A DNA stretch of 64,000 bases from Tomocerus qinae. Lineage: Eukaryota; Arthropoda; Collembola; Entomobryomorpha; Tomoceridae. The position numbers and the translations under genes are program-made. The notes beneath the pieces were generated by a model, which searched no databases, had not been told where the DNA came from, and worked only from the letters and a program-made list of their open reading frames with translations. This document shows, in pieces, positions 12,306 to 27,658 of this stretch. Numbering within the stretch: the first letter of the stretch is position 1; every line of letters begins with the position of its first letter. The stretch is from contig CM034549.1 in assembly GCA_020055645.1 (NCBI GenBank), positions 6,262,001-6,326,000 on the forward strand, in the 5' to 3' direction.

Positions 12306-15221
12306 TAATTGTTGCTATTAATAATAATTACCGAGAGCTACCTTTTCTTGACTTTCTCGTATTATGTAAATATTAGTTTGACGACCCTCCATTTTGCAAA
12401 ATACAATTTTGCAAAATGGCCTATTACATTACTTTTTTTCGTTTCTTTTCTTGTTGCCCGACTCAAACTTTTTAATTTACTGGGACTGCTTCAAAAGCAA
12501 TGAAATAACTAGACATAAACTAACTTTTGAAGACAATCTAGGATTACTCTGACTAAACTTGCTTTTTCCGAACCTTTCAACATATTTTGAGGATAGAGTG
12601 TGGTAAATAAAAATATTCACATGGCAAATGTAATTTTGAAAACCAATTCTGTAATCTGTAACTAAAATGTATTCCAATTATTAGAAACTGTCTTGAGGTT
12701 TGTAATTTTGTAATATATAGTCAATAATGGTATTATTATAATTAATATTTCAGGAAATATAAATACTTTAAATTACTGGTAATACTCGCTTTAAATCCAA
12801 CCAATGGATATTGTAATTTTAGTAACATAACGCCGTATGAAGACTGCAAGTTGATATTTGTTGTTCAGCAATAAATGAATGATATAAATAAATAAACATT
12901 TTTTAAATGTAAATGGCTGTACTTTAAAAAAAATTATTTTTTGCAAATTCACGCTTAAAACTAACTTAGAAAGGTATTCTGATTCCCATATATGTGTCCA
13001 TTGCACGGCAACTGCACGTATTGAATTCTATGCGGAAATCGGTTCATTGAACTATTCATCCTTCTCATACCTAAATTCTAGTTCTTAAAAATGTAAAAAT
13101 TATATTCTTTGCCGTTGATTAAGCATGCAAAATTTATGAGGAACACATGTACCGATAGACTTATAAATACTTAGGGATGAGAACAGCTAAAGGACAGTTA
13201 GAAACGGGCAATTACAAAAATGGCAGTTTTTGGACTCTCACTCATAATGGAGTCCTTAAACTTAAAGCTAAAATATTTTATCCAAAAACACTGAAATATC
13301 ATTGTTTCATTGTTTATTTAAATTCGTACAGCTATATAAACATGGGAGTAACTAGCTAACAATAACGTTGCAAACTGCAAATAAAACTTGTTCTGCTTAG
13401 TTATGGTCAAAAAAGGTTGGATACATAGTATACTTAATACTCAATTGGTTTGATGATAATGTCAATTGTGAACCAATGTCCGACTTCCCACAATTAATTG
13501 GTGATTTGGGCGTTGTAATGAGCTTATGCAAAACTGAATTCTTTTGTGCAGAAACAAAACAAAAGGCATCAAAAAAACGTTTTTCTCCAAGAAATGTAGA
13601 TTTTACTTAATTTACAGAATACTATGGATGTAGAATTAACAATAACATTTAGAAGGATAATTTTAATGAGTCATTATTAAAGCTAGACTCATTTTTTGTA
13701 AAGTAAGTAAAATAATTAAAGTGCCACGTGTAATATAATGCATGAGAGAATATTGACCAAGGACAATACCTACAGAGGAGATTGTTTAAATTTTTAAATT
13801 AAACTCATAATAAGTACTAAATAATATAGCATTATTCCAGTCATTAAAACATTGTTAAATATATTACCATTTAGATATATTTATTGCAACAACTAGAACA
13901 AAAACCAACGTTTGTTGCTTATTGTCCAGGGTTTAATTTTGTACAGATAGTAGAACTTTTGTTATTAATTCGGAAGTCAGAAACATTTCCTTCTTTTACT
14001 TTGTCACGAAATGCTTACAGCAATAATTGGAGTTTTTCTCTTCGAATTATCCCCAAAAACATTTCTTAAACGTACTAGAATAAAAATATGTATATAAAGA
14101 TTTAAAAAAAACTTTTTACAAATACGTTTTTAATTACATTTCCGACCCTTGGTTCTCTTAGCATATTACCATTATATAAATAGAGAGATAAAATGTTTTA
14201 CTATGGGTTCATTTTGTTTGACCTAATAAATTACAAATGATTCACCAATTTCCTGGTCTTGGCAGGACATAATATTTACTTTTTGAGTTGGCATAATAAT
14301 GTTATTTCAAGTTTGTAAAGGTGATCTTTCAGCCCATGCCTCAACGGCGAATTTATTTTTAGAAATATTTTTGCCACGTGTTTAGTCTTTGGAACCACTT
14401 TGTACAAAGTAAACACAAAGAATCCATTCCATGTCAAAATTATTTAGCGTTTTTGGTATAAACAGCATAGCTTTTGAAATTTTTGGTTTTGCAAATTGAA
14501 TAGGTACGTAGAAAAACGACGATTTGATATTTTAAATAGCACAAGAAAATGGATAGCCAGGACTATAGCATATTAAAATTCTGTTAGTAATTTGTAGATT
14601 ATATTCTGCCCTGTATGTGCTGTGATTATTTTATTGACGATATTGAAGGAGTTTATTTTATTGACGATATTGAAGGAGTTTATTTTATTGACGATAATGA
14701 AGGAGTTTAAGCACACCGTAAAGCCAGTAGACCAACAACGTGCTGACAATACAATTACGGACAAGAATCATTTAAATCCTGACCTACTTATTCAACCACA
14801 CGAAACTGAAAATCCCTGCATATCTATTTGAAGACTACTTACACAAGGTGCGATGATTAAAATACACCTTCTTATCTAATAGATATCTGAAAACCAAGGG
14901 AAATAGAACTATTTTATCTGCAATGGCAAAAGATACGAGGAAGTTAACAACTGATAAAACGAGATAACCTTGTTTGACTACAAAATGGACACCTCGCCGA
15001 TTTCTGTGAGAATATTGTGATGACAAAATACATTTCGACCAATGGGTGCTAACTGTTACCGACTTCTTTTGGAATTTTTCAAAGTTGTATAAAAATCGAA
15101 GTGCATAATCTGTTTAAATTAATAAAAACTTAAATAATAAACCACATGAAAAGATATCACAGGAGAAGACGAATGAAGTGCAAGTGCCAATTATTCAACT
15201 AAGAAACGAGCTGGTTTTGAA
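12306..15221. other. Intergenic region with one small tandem repeat
   Basis: No exon recognised. From 14626 to 14709 a 27-bp unit with TTATTTTATTGACGATATTG is present three times, with one base change in the last copy. The remainder is unstructured AT-rich DNA that should include the polyadenylation region of the elongase and the promoter of the hexosaminidase-like gene. Confidence 0.45.
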
Positions 15222-18200
15222 ATGAATTTGCAACGTTTTATGGAGAGGCCTTGCTTCAAGTTGGTCGCGAAATGCCTCGCTTTCATTTTCTGTGCAGTCG
15301 CAATCGCCTACATGACTGCAGAGCCCCATCGTCAAAAACGATTAGTTACAAGCCATCATGTGTAAGCCCGCTTGTCATAATAAAATGCAAAACTATATAA
15401 TTTAAAATTAATACTATCCCGATTTATTTTGGATGCAGGCGCGAATGCATTGCGCTAACACTGACGCAAATGCAAAGGGAAATTTCAATAAATTAAAAAT
15501 TTTATTTTAGACTGAATGATGTGCAATTGCAATATGTGAATGTGGAAAATGTTTCTGAAAATTTTCCTTCGGGCGAAGCTGAAACTGATATCGTAGAACA
15601 ACCAACACAAAAGGATGAGTCTGCGGAAGAAATAGCCTTTGTGGGTAAAAGGTACGATCCGCCTTGGACATTTGTATGTGTCCAAGGCGTCTGCCAAAGA
15701 ACACTTGTAAACGATTTGGAAGGAAAGGGTGGGAAAGTTCCTTTGGATGTTTGTTGGTTGAATTGTGGACAATATGGACCTCTCTGGCCCATCCCGACTC
15801 ACTCGGTAAAATTTGACATGGATTTAGCAAACGTTTTAAAGCTCTAAAATTTAAATATCCGAATTCTTAAATAAATATTTTCTAACTTCTGAAAATGCTA
15901 ATCATAGTTTGGAAATAGAAAATGCCATTTTTGGCAAAATTTTTAAGTTTCTCTCATCTTTCATGATCAGTTTTTATTTTTTCAAAGAATAAATTTTTAC
16001 ATGGACAAAAATTCAAAAATCGAAGAAAAATTCAGAAATGTTATTTCTTTTTTATTTAATTTCAGGAAAGTGTGGCTGGTAAAAACTTAATTCCGTTTCA
16101 GCTTTCAAATCTCCGTTTCTCTCTAGTCGACAATAATTTTGAGACGATAGAAGTACAAGAAGCACTCGAGAAGAATTTTGGATTGGTTCTAAATGTTTTA
16201 AGACAGGTAATAATAATTAATTTTTTTTTTAAATTTCATTTATTGCGTTGGGCTATCAACTATGTTTGCTTCAACCAGAATTAAATATAACGTATTTATA
16301 TATAAAGAGATAGAAGTACATAATAAATAAATAAAAAGATTAATTTTGATTTGATGAGATGAATAATTCTGACGATTATATCACTGAAAATAAAGAAAAT
16401 GTTGCTGACAATATCATTCAAGTTACTGTTAAATTGACGTCCCCTGTAGAAAATATAAAATTCCTTCTAGACTCCAGTGAAGAAAACTATAAACTACAGA
16501 TATCTTCAACCGAAGAAATGGTAACACATTTTGCAGTCAAAGTAAACAGTTTAAAATATATTCCTAGAGTGAATTATACCATTTTACCTCGCCAATATGA
16601 TTTTTTCTTATAAGACTGTTTTCCAACTTTTTGAAGACCTAGTCAAACATGATATTTTCTTATATTCCTTAATTAGATCAGATTTTCTTATTTTCCTTAA
16701 TAAAATCAGATTTTCTTATTTTCCTTAATAAATCAGATTTTCTTATTTTCCTTAATAAAATCAGATTTTCTTATTTTCCTTAATAATATCAGATTTTCTT
16801 ATTTTCCTTAATAATATCAGATTTTCTTATTTTCCCTAACCAAATCTACCGTAAAATCCGAATTAATTCGCCCCGTTCAAAATAGTTGACCCCCTCCGGG
16901 TCAACTATTATATTTTCACGATAACAAGTTCATTCAAATAATAGTTGACCCTCCTCGAAATAATTGACCCCCCTATTTTGTATAGGTATGAGAGTTAGTT
17001 GGATGGCAAGAGTTGGAAAACCAAAGTTAGTCCACTAAAAAGACTAAAAATTCGTTGTACATTTTTTCGTTTCAGACGATTTGGAGTTAATTAAGGGCTT
17101 GAGGGTATATTTAGTTTATGCCAAAAGATGTATGCCAATTTGGGGGGCCTCCCTTGAGGGTGGTCATTTTTTGGGTAGGGAGACCCTCCAGACATAACGA
17201 ACCTAGCCGTTTTAGTGGACTTTTTGTAGGCATCTTTAAAAAGTTTGAACCCCGTTAGCGCTACTCTAACCTTTGAAAATAATAGTCCAGGAGAACGGAA
17301 AGGGTAACTGTACCGACATTTTCTTCCAATGACATAATGGAGATAAACTACAACTGAATACACTTGAAACATAACACACACTTAATATGTGTTATATTAC
17401 TTATATTTCCCTCATTTGACACTGCTTTTCATTTTTACTTTAAAAATTTGGCCTTCCAAGAAAAGTTTTCGAAATTTACCTTCAAAAAATAGTTCACCCC
17501 TACCGTTTTAATTGACCCCTCCGGGGTCAACTATTTATTTTTCGCTCGAATGACATGGTTGAAACAATGGTTCACCCTGGTCAATTAATTCGGATTTTAC
17601 GGTAATTTTCTTATTTTCCCTAACAAAATCCAATTTTCTTATTTTCCCTTACCAAATCTAATTTTCTTATTTTTCCAAATAAAATCTAATTTTGTGATTT
17701 TTCCTAAATAAAATCCGATTTTGTCATTTTCTTAATAAAATCCGATTTTCTCATTTATAAATGATATTTTCAAAAGGAGGATGGCGGAGTCACGAAAGTC
17801 AATATTGAAGCAAGTACTTATTTTGGAGTTCGCCACGCTCTGGAAACCTTCACTCAGCTTGTCGCATATGATGAAATTAATAGTCAATATAAGGTCTAGA
17901 TTAAATTATAGTATTACAGTAATCATGCAGTGAAATAAAAATAATATTTATTTTATTATTTCTATTTATCATGCTTTTTCATCTCCCTGATAAATTAAAA
18001 TAATATTATTTCCATATAAATATCAGATAGTCGGCGATGTGACAATCGAAGACAAACCTACATTCAGATACAGAGGAGTTCTTGTTGATGTAGCAAGAAA
18101 TTTCATGCCTTTGACAACTTTACGAAGAATAGTTGACGGAATGTCCTACAACAAAATGAATGTCCTTCACATTCATTTCACAGATATAGAATCCTTCTCT

Positions 18201-20100
18201 GTTCTTCATCATAAGTTTCCAGAGGTGACTCTCCCAAGATTTAAACTGTTTGACTGTATTTTATATTTTAGTCAATCTAATCTTTGTTTATTTATTTTGA
18301 TTTCATCCTTTTGAAAGATGTCTCTTTGTGGGAGTTATTCTAAGAAAAAAACATACAAACTTGAAGAATTGACAGAATTTGTTAAATATGCAAGAGTTCG
18401 AGGAATTAAAATTGTTCCCGAATTCGATCCTAATCATTTACGTATGTATATATGTTTTAACAATTTCCAATTGGAAATACTTTTTTAAATTCCATTAGTT
18501 TTAACTTTTATTTTTAGGCTTTTTGGGAAATCTGACATCTTTTGAAGGGTCAAGCTGTGTAAATAGAAATACCAAAGAAAATAATGGATTTCTTGTCAAT
18601 TTATTCGACCCTGACGTCTTGACTAGTATCGGTGAGTGTTGAAATCAAATAAAAATTAATTTCAGCAATTCAATTCTTGATCATAAACTTTTAGGAGAAT
18701 TTTACAAGAGCCTATTAACCATATTTGATGACGATGTGATTCATTTCGGCTCTTTTGACTTGTCCTTCGACTCAAAGTGTTTGAAATCCCAAAATGATAG
18801 TAAACTAGCGCAAGAATGGATGAAAAAGGAAAATATTACAGACTTTGCCCAACTTAGGCCTTCGTTTCTTAATAAAGGTGAGCCATTTATGTATTACTGT
18901 GTAATACTTAATCTATTCATTTAATGTCTTGCACTTAACTTTTTAATTTATCTGCAATATTTAAAGTGATTGAAAAGATAAAGGAAGTAAACGATGGGAA
19001 ATCCATTCAAGCCATTATCTTTGCCTCAGACTTCCCAAAATCCAATTTCGAGACCTTCAATCATTCAAGCTATATAATGCAAACGTGGGACAATGGTACA
19101 CACTTAAAACATTTATTTAAAAATTAGTTATGAAATAATATGCAAAATATTAAACACAAAATATTTGAAATCCTAAAAAAATTATAATAAATATTTAAAC
19201 CTAAATAATTTAAATATTTGCAAATATTTATAATATATTTGGCTTGTATAGAACACTATATAACTTTAAAAACAATTTTTGATTTGAATCACGTTTGATA
19301 ATTTATTTACTAGTAAGTATTATTGTTTGTAATACAATTTGCAGTTGAGAGTTCTCGAAGGCTGGTGAAGGAAAAGTATCGGATTGTGATCTCAGATACA
19401 AGATATTCAAAATTGAACAGCGGTTTCAATGGTCCAGACCACAATTATAATTTGTGGCAGGTAAATTTCTACCAATAACGTACATGATTTTTAAACCATT
19501 CTCGCCATTTATTTAAATGTTGATATTGAAATTTTACTTCTTGCAACTTTCAGAGTTTATATGATTGCAATTTTCACAGTAGCATCTCTTCGACGCAGAT
19601 CTTGGGAAGTGAGGTCTTAATTTGGACTCAAAATGTAACTTTTTATACAAACAATTTTGTATTTATTGCGAAATTTATTTCCCAGCTATTTTTTGCTTAC
19701 ATGATTACATTATTATAGTGCAATTATACATTTATTTTTGCAAAAGCAGTTTTTGCTCTCAACAAAATTGTATTTCCTTTTTACTTATGGTAGACTTTGA
19801 ATATTTTTTTGCTTCCAGACAAATGCTGGTAGCATCGAAGCGAAATTGTGGCCAAGAGCAAGTGCTTTGGCAGAAAGACTTTGGTCTAATCCCAAATCTA
19901 GAGCAAAAGATGTTTACTCCAGATTGAATCATCACAACAGTCGAATGATCAACAGGGGAATGAGGGTATGAGTAAGCAAACCAAATTATTTTTTGCATGC
20001 ACTTGCTCAAATGATTTTAATTTTACAGACGGAATCCCTTCAGCCAGAATCTTGCTATTTAATCAGTGGGAACTGCGACGACCCTCATCACCCAATATGA
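15222..20100 (+). CDS. Beta-hexosaminidase-like protein (GH20) lacking the catalytic Asp-Glu pair
   Basis: GH20 beta-N-acetylhexosaminidase homologue of the arthropod chitooligosaccharide-degrading type. Fourteen exons are inferred: 15222-15361, 15511-15805, 16066-16206, 16359-16520, 17777-17893, 18027-18224, 18318-18441, 18518-18631, 18695-18877, 18967-19095, 19345-19460, 19554-19634, 19819-19965, 20029-20100; 672 residues in phase. The N-terminus has a hydrophobic signal-anchor (about residues 14-31). The family's CVQGVC...LNCGQYGPLWP segment, STYFGVRHALET, VPEFDP, LWPRASALAERLW and the C-terminal ESLQPESCYL are present. The catalytic HxGGDE motif reads HFGSFD (residues 447-452): Asp is Phe and Glu is Asp. 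HWH is HIH, and the TPGH/APAH motif is lost. A secreted or membrane-tethered pseudoenzyme, perhaps sugar-binding, is the likely reading. The exon 5 donor (GTCTAG) is weak. Confidence 0.85.
16660..16846 (+). repeat. Minisatellite in hexosaminidase-like intron, left part
   Basis: A unit of about 27-29 bp containing AATCAGATTTTCTTATTTTC is repeated about seven times. The array resumes at 17605 after a transposon insertion, so the two parts were once one array. Confidence 0.85.
16849..17602. mobile_element. TA-flanked MITE with 21-bp inverted termini
   Basis: CCGTAAAATCCGAATTAATT at 16849 is matched by its complement ending at 17602, and TA sits at 16847-16848 and 17603-17604. A TA target is typical of Tc1/mariner and pogo-type elements. 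Subterminal stretches near both ends carry GTTGACCC/GGGTCAAC inverted motifs that could form hairpins. No transposase frame is visible. It splits the minisatellite of the host intron. Confidence 0.8.
17605..17755 (+). repeat. Minisatellite in hexosaminidase-like intron, right part
   Basis: Continuation of the array at 16660 with the same TTTTCTTATTTTCCCTAAC-like units, more diverged (AATCCGATTTTGTCATTTTC variants). It directly precedes the acceptor of exon 5. Confidence 0.8.
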
Positions 20101-20151
20101 ACACAACTTCTATGCAATGTAACGGATATTATAGAGATTAATATCTTAACA

Positions 20152-20157
20152 AATAAA
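20152..20157 (+). terminator. Polyadenylation signal of the hexosaminidase-like gene
   Basis: AATAAA located 52 bases after the stop codon, the expected distance for a short 3' untranslated region. Confidence 0.6.
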
Positions 20158-20465
20158 CTTTTGTATAATAATAATTGTAAAAATGATTTTAAAAGGGGAA
20201 TAAACTTACCCAATTATATTTTTTAAACTCGCAGAATTTTTTTTCCAATTTTCTTCAGTTATAGTAAGCCCAAGTGAATGCATTTCCCATTCAAAAGTAC
20301 TACATTAAAATTCAAACTTTTGCAGAAATAGAAAGAAATGCAGAAAACGGTATTGAGTCTGTATTTTAATAGCCATATGAATTATCCAAATAATGCGACG
20401 CGAGTGAAATCAAAAAATAACGCAAGACAAAGAAGATAAATTATTGCAATTGAATTTCAAAATTT

Positions 20466-22395
20466 TTATTCGGAGTCAGGCTTTTTATTTTGGCCAAGAA
20501 TCCCTCCCGCCTCAATAATGCCTTGAACATAATAATATTTGGCGAAGGAATCGATAGCATCCCAGCCCAAGTAACGATATCTGTAAACCAAAAATTCATC
20601 CCCGGTTAACTTTCGACCATAAAATCGTCCCATAGAACTTTTCTCGATTAGGAAATTAGTCTCTTCTTTTGGCACGCCCATCTCAATGAGAAGTTCTTCG
20701 ACTTGCTTGTTTTCATTACTTAGAAGGGAGCTGTCATTTCTAGAGAACCTTTGGCAAACAATTAATTTGGCAGTTGAATTCAAAACGTTTCCCAAATAAG
20801 TATATCGCTGTGGGTACTTGAGATCAAAAATCCCTACAGTTTCTACGACAGGAAAAATTCTAGAGAAATTCTGAATGATATTTTCACTAAGGTCGGTGAC
20901 CATCAAACTGTCATCGTCGAACCATCCGTATTGATTTTCGCTTCCGAAATGAAATTCCTTAATGCTAGGCATTACAAGACCATCGGAGACATTCAACCGC
21001 ATTGAACTGACCGACAATGTTTCTAATTTCTTGTTGAAATCCGACAAATTAATTGATTTTCCTCCTGGAATCTCCGCATAGAACTTCTTCAGGTTGGGCA
21101 AATTTCTTATAATTCCCGACAAAATGTCAATTTTCGTATACGTAATGTAGAAATTGATGTAAGTCACATTCGGAGAGATACTTTTCGGCGTGAGGTCCCC
21201 ACAGAGTCCTAAAGTTACTCTAGTATATGGAAAATTGATTTTCTCTAAAATGGTTTTGCACCTGGGGAGACTCAGACGCACTTCCAGGTGTACCTTGTCT
21301 ATGATGTAGGTCACAGAGCCCCTTAGCCAAATAGATAAATAGTCCAAAGGCTGCGTGGCTAATAATTCGTAAAAATCTGTTGAATTGTCCTGCTCCATAA
21401 AGAACATGGTTGATTTCAACCAAGGAGTTGCTTCGTCTATGATTCGGTAGTCTGTTTCGTCTTCTGGCTCCGAACCTTGACTAATAAACAAGGACTTCAA
21501 CTTCGGAAGTTTCACATGTTGCAATAGACCGTCGAACGTCACGTTATCCAAACGTAAACTTTCCAAATTGGTGAATAAACGTAAATCTTCCGTAAAATTT
21601 TCAACCGAGATTTTAACCCATTTTAGCTCCATAGCCGTTATTGACATTGGATCCCCAGAAACCGAAGCTGACAAGGAATTCAACCCTGGGAATTTGTCTA
21701 AATGTCTGTCGTCGAATTTAGAGGAGTTTCCGTGGTATGTAAACTCGCCATTTTGCATTAAAAATTTGGGTACCGTCGTATCTTCCTTTGGATAAAATAT
21801 TGACTCTATAAATGTAAATAAGAAAGTTAGTTATATTTTAATCATGATTTTATTTTCAAGAAAATTAAAATATTTAATCGTGATTTTATTTTCCTGGAAA
21901 AAATGTTTTTATGTAATTCATTTAAATATTTTTTTAATTGTTTGGCTTATTTTGACCGGGTTTGACTAGATTATCATCGTCATTTTAATGAAAACAGAAA
22001 TTTAAAAAAATTTATTAACTATTTACCAGCGTTCATTGCTACGTACACAATTCCAATGGCCCCAGCGGCAGCTAGCGCTAGTAGTGTGTATTTCCATCTA
22101 GATTTAAAATGAAAATTTATTTATGAACTGACGGAGATTTAGAGATGGCTTTAGAACTTTCAAAATTGTGTAATGAAATGATTTGAGTGAACCAGATTTT
22201 TGTAAGCAGTAGTAATTTTAATTGCTTAAAATTAATCAGGCAAATAATCAAGTACCTTTTGAATAAAAAGATTTGAATTGAATTTCAGACATAGTTAGTA
22301 ATAATGTGTAAATTATAATTAAAATCGTCTTACCTGTAAATAATTTTGTGAATCCTTCCCACGAATGTTGAATGATCGTGGATATCGGAATGCAT
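20466..22395 (-). CDS. Unrecognised type II membrane protein with leucine-rich character
   Basis: I do not recognise a family. Three exons are inferred on the minus strand: 22334-22395, 22027-22097, 20466-21805, joining in phase to 490 residues. A single hydrophobic helix follows a basic stretch (about residues 23-42, TLLALAAAGAIGIVYVAM), so the protein is probably anchored by its N-terminus with most of it outside the cytosol. The body has spaced LxxLxL-type patterns such as LFTNLESLRLDNVTF, LPKLKSLFI and LPNLKKFYAEI, resembling irregular leucine-rich repeats. Several N-x-S/T sequons (NSS, NFT, NST, NVT, NDS) would fit glycosylation. It converges tail to tail with the hexosaminidase-like gene; the stop codons are 365 bases apart. 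Confidence 0.75.
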
Positions 22396-23429
22396 TATTG
22401 CAATACTATATTATTAGCGTCTTCCTAATATATTTGTCTCCTCGATGACAAACCTGAAGTGTCTATTGATTGAAACTGGATGATCTTGATTCCTCTGCTA
22501 TGCTTTGGTACTGATCACATAAATGATAGATATGTAATCTATACTCTATGCCTACTGTTTAATATTTTAGATAAAAAATTCAAGAGAATTTATTTGTTTG
22601 TCACTCACAAATAATTCATTCAGATTCTCTCGCTAGAATAAATGCACAATGGAGAAGAGTAGAAGGAATGAGCGAATAGGAAGTCGTAGAAATGTGTTGA
22701 ACAAGAAATTGCATGCATGTCGCCTAACCACAACTGTCAAGTCGATTTGCCTAAATTATATTATTGTGTAGACACAGCTCCCTTTATGTTCAGGTAATCT
22801 CATTAAATTCAAATCTTACGTAATGCGTGCGTGCGGAAATAATATTTCTCCAGGCTATGAATTCCAGACATTTGGGTGTATTATAGTGTATATCGACATG
22901 CATGTAGGAAAGAGTGAAGGAGAATCTTCTATCTATTTAACTTAAGTATAGTTACCCATAATTACGTGCTTCAATGTAAGGATATACAATATAAAAACAG
23001 GTTAATAATACCATTTGGCCCTTCCTTTTCCTTGCCTATGTGTGATTCCTTAGAATTATACTAGACCCATTGGAAGACCTGACAGTGATATGCAGACATA
23101 AGTACATACATAGCACAGAAAGAATCCTTCCCATGACTGAAACATAATATAGGGTACATAGTACAAAAAAGTTTGGCTGTAAAAAATGAAGACCTGCACT
23201 GCTGACTAAAGCATCCCCAAAATTCATTCGCAGAAATCAGAATAAGCAGAGCATTTCTTTACCTCTACTTCTCTATTCTTAATAACAGACGCACATACAA
23301 TGTAGATACAAATATATCTGTATTTACCAGGTCTCTACATACATATAATACTAGTAGCCCCCAGCATATGTGACTAAATTTCAAAAGGTAGGCATCCAGC
23401 GTAATTATGCGTATTGGATATTGTGGCCT

Positions 23430-23536
23430 AGCACGTACCCAGAAGAGGCTCCCGGTCCCCCTACCCTGCTCAGCTCAGTTTTTGCCATAACTATTTGTTG
23501 CGACCCCCTTACCCAAATTCCTGGTTACGTGCCTGA
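23430..23536. mobile_element. Degraded member of the CACGTA(T/A)CCAG-ended MITE family
   Basis: The right end CCTGGTTACGTGCCTG is the complement of the CAGGCACGTAACCA end of the copy at 43110. The left end TAGCACGTACCCAGAAG is recognisable. The middle has lost the GGGGGGCCC palindrome and keeps only short C-runs. No clean 8-bp duplication is visible. Confidence 0.5.
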
Positions 23537-23842
23537 GCACGCCCTACCACACATAGTTACATACATATATAGACAGGTAAATATATTGCTCTATCTAAAA
23601 CGGTGATTATTATATGTATATATTACCAAATAATAGCAACTACTAATTAACTCGGAGGAAAAATCTAGCGCTAATTTTATCCATAATCCCTATTCCCTAT
23701 TGGTGTGCCATTTCATTTCACAAAGGATTTTTTCTAGACTCAGCTTCCTGCTGACTCTACTCAGAGTGAAATAAACAGCTTTTTTTGAATTGGTAAAACT
23801 TGAATTCTTTCGCTGGATTAAAATATAAAATTCTAAGACTCA

Positions 23843-24286
23843 ACCAAGCCACCTTGGTCTGTTGGTGTGGACACTCAATTCCATACTGGCGGTCAAGGGT
23901 TCGAATCCTGTCAGTGGCTTGGGACATTGGTACATGGAGTGGGTTTTTCTCCACAGCTGTTAGTAGTCACATTACTAATATGCAATGGTTTTCCCTACTC
24001 TCCACTAACTGACTTGTCAGATAGGAGAAATGCCCGTAATTGGGATGTACCTTAACAGTCTTCTGTTCTAACCGCTTCTGCTTCCTATCCTATGCTCTGC
24101 CTTCCTATTCCTGCACTAACCACTTGGAGTGAGCGCCCTTGATGAAATAAGGCAAGGTTGTGAGGGGTAAACTCACATAAAACGCCAGCGATCTCCAAGT
24201 TCTCTAGTTGCCCTTTCCTGTAACGTTACCACTCTGAATGTGCCTTGAGCCAAATTCGGAGTATAAACCCCTATCCTTTATCCTTT
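23843..24286 (+). mobile_element. tRNA-derived SINE (family B)
   Basis: The 5' end is a near-complete tRNA-like sequence of about 72 bases with an acceptor-like GCCAC...GTGGC pairing, an A-box-like TTGGTGTGGACACTC and a B-box GGGTTCGAATCCTG. An unrelated body follows, ending in the short repeat ATCCTTTATCCTTTA. Exact 15-bp target duplications AAATTCTAAGACTCA lie at 23828-23842 and 24287-24301. The body differs from the SINE at 2268, so it is a second family. Confidence 0.9.
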
Positions 24287-24498
24287 AAATTCTAAGACTC
24301 ACAGCTGTTGTAAAATTCTGTCTGTGCTGAAAATAAATTAATGTTGGATTGCCTATGAATATCTAATATGTTTTTCTAAATATATACCTATGTGGCTTTT
24401 GCTCTGTTTAGAAATCATATGAGGTAGATACAAAATGTATGTAATTTTAGCTGGAAATAAATAAGACAAAATTGATAAAATGATGTTTTATTTTGACC

Positions 24499-27658
<3,160 letters not shown>

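Larger units (their letters stand above)
22396..24498. other. Intergenic region with transposon remnants
   Basis: No coding exon found. It includes a degraded member of the CAGGCACGTAACCAG family at about 23430-23536 (right end CCTGGTTACGTGCCTG) and the well-preserved SINE at 23843-24286. The first few hundred bases should hold the promoter of the minus-strand membrane protein. Confidence 0.45.

Noticed and set aside
23843-23925. tRNA gene
   Set aside because: Same reason: it is the 5' end of a SINE bounded by 15-bp duplications.
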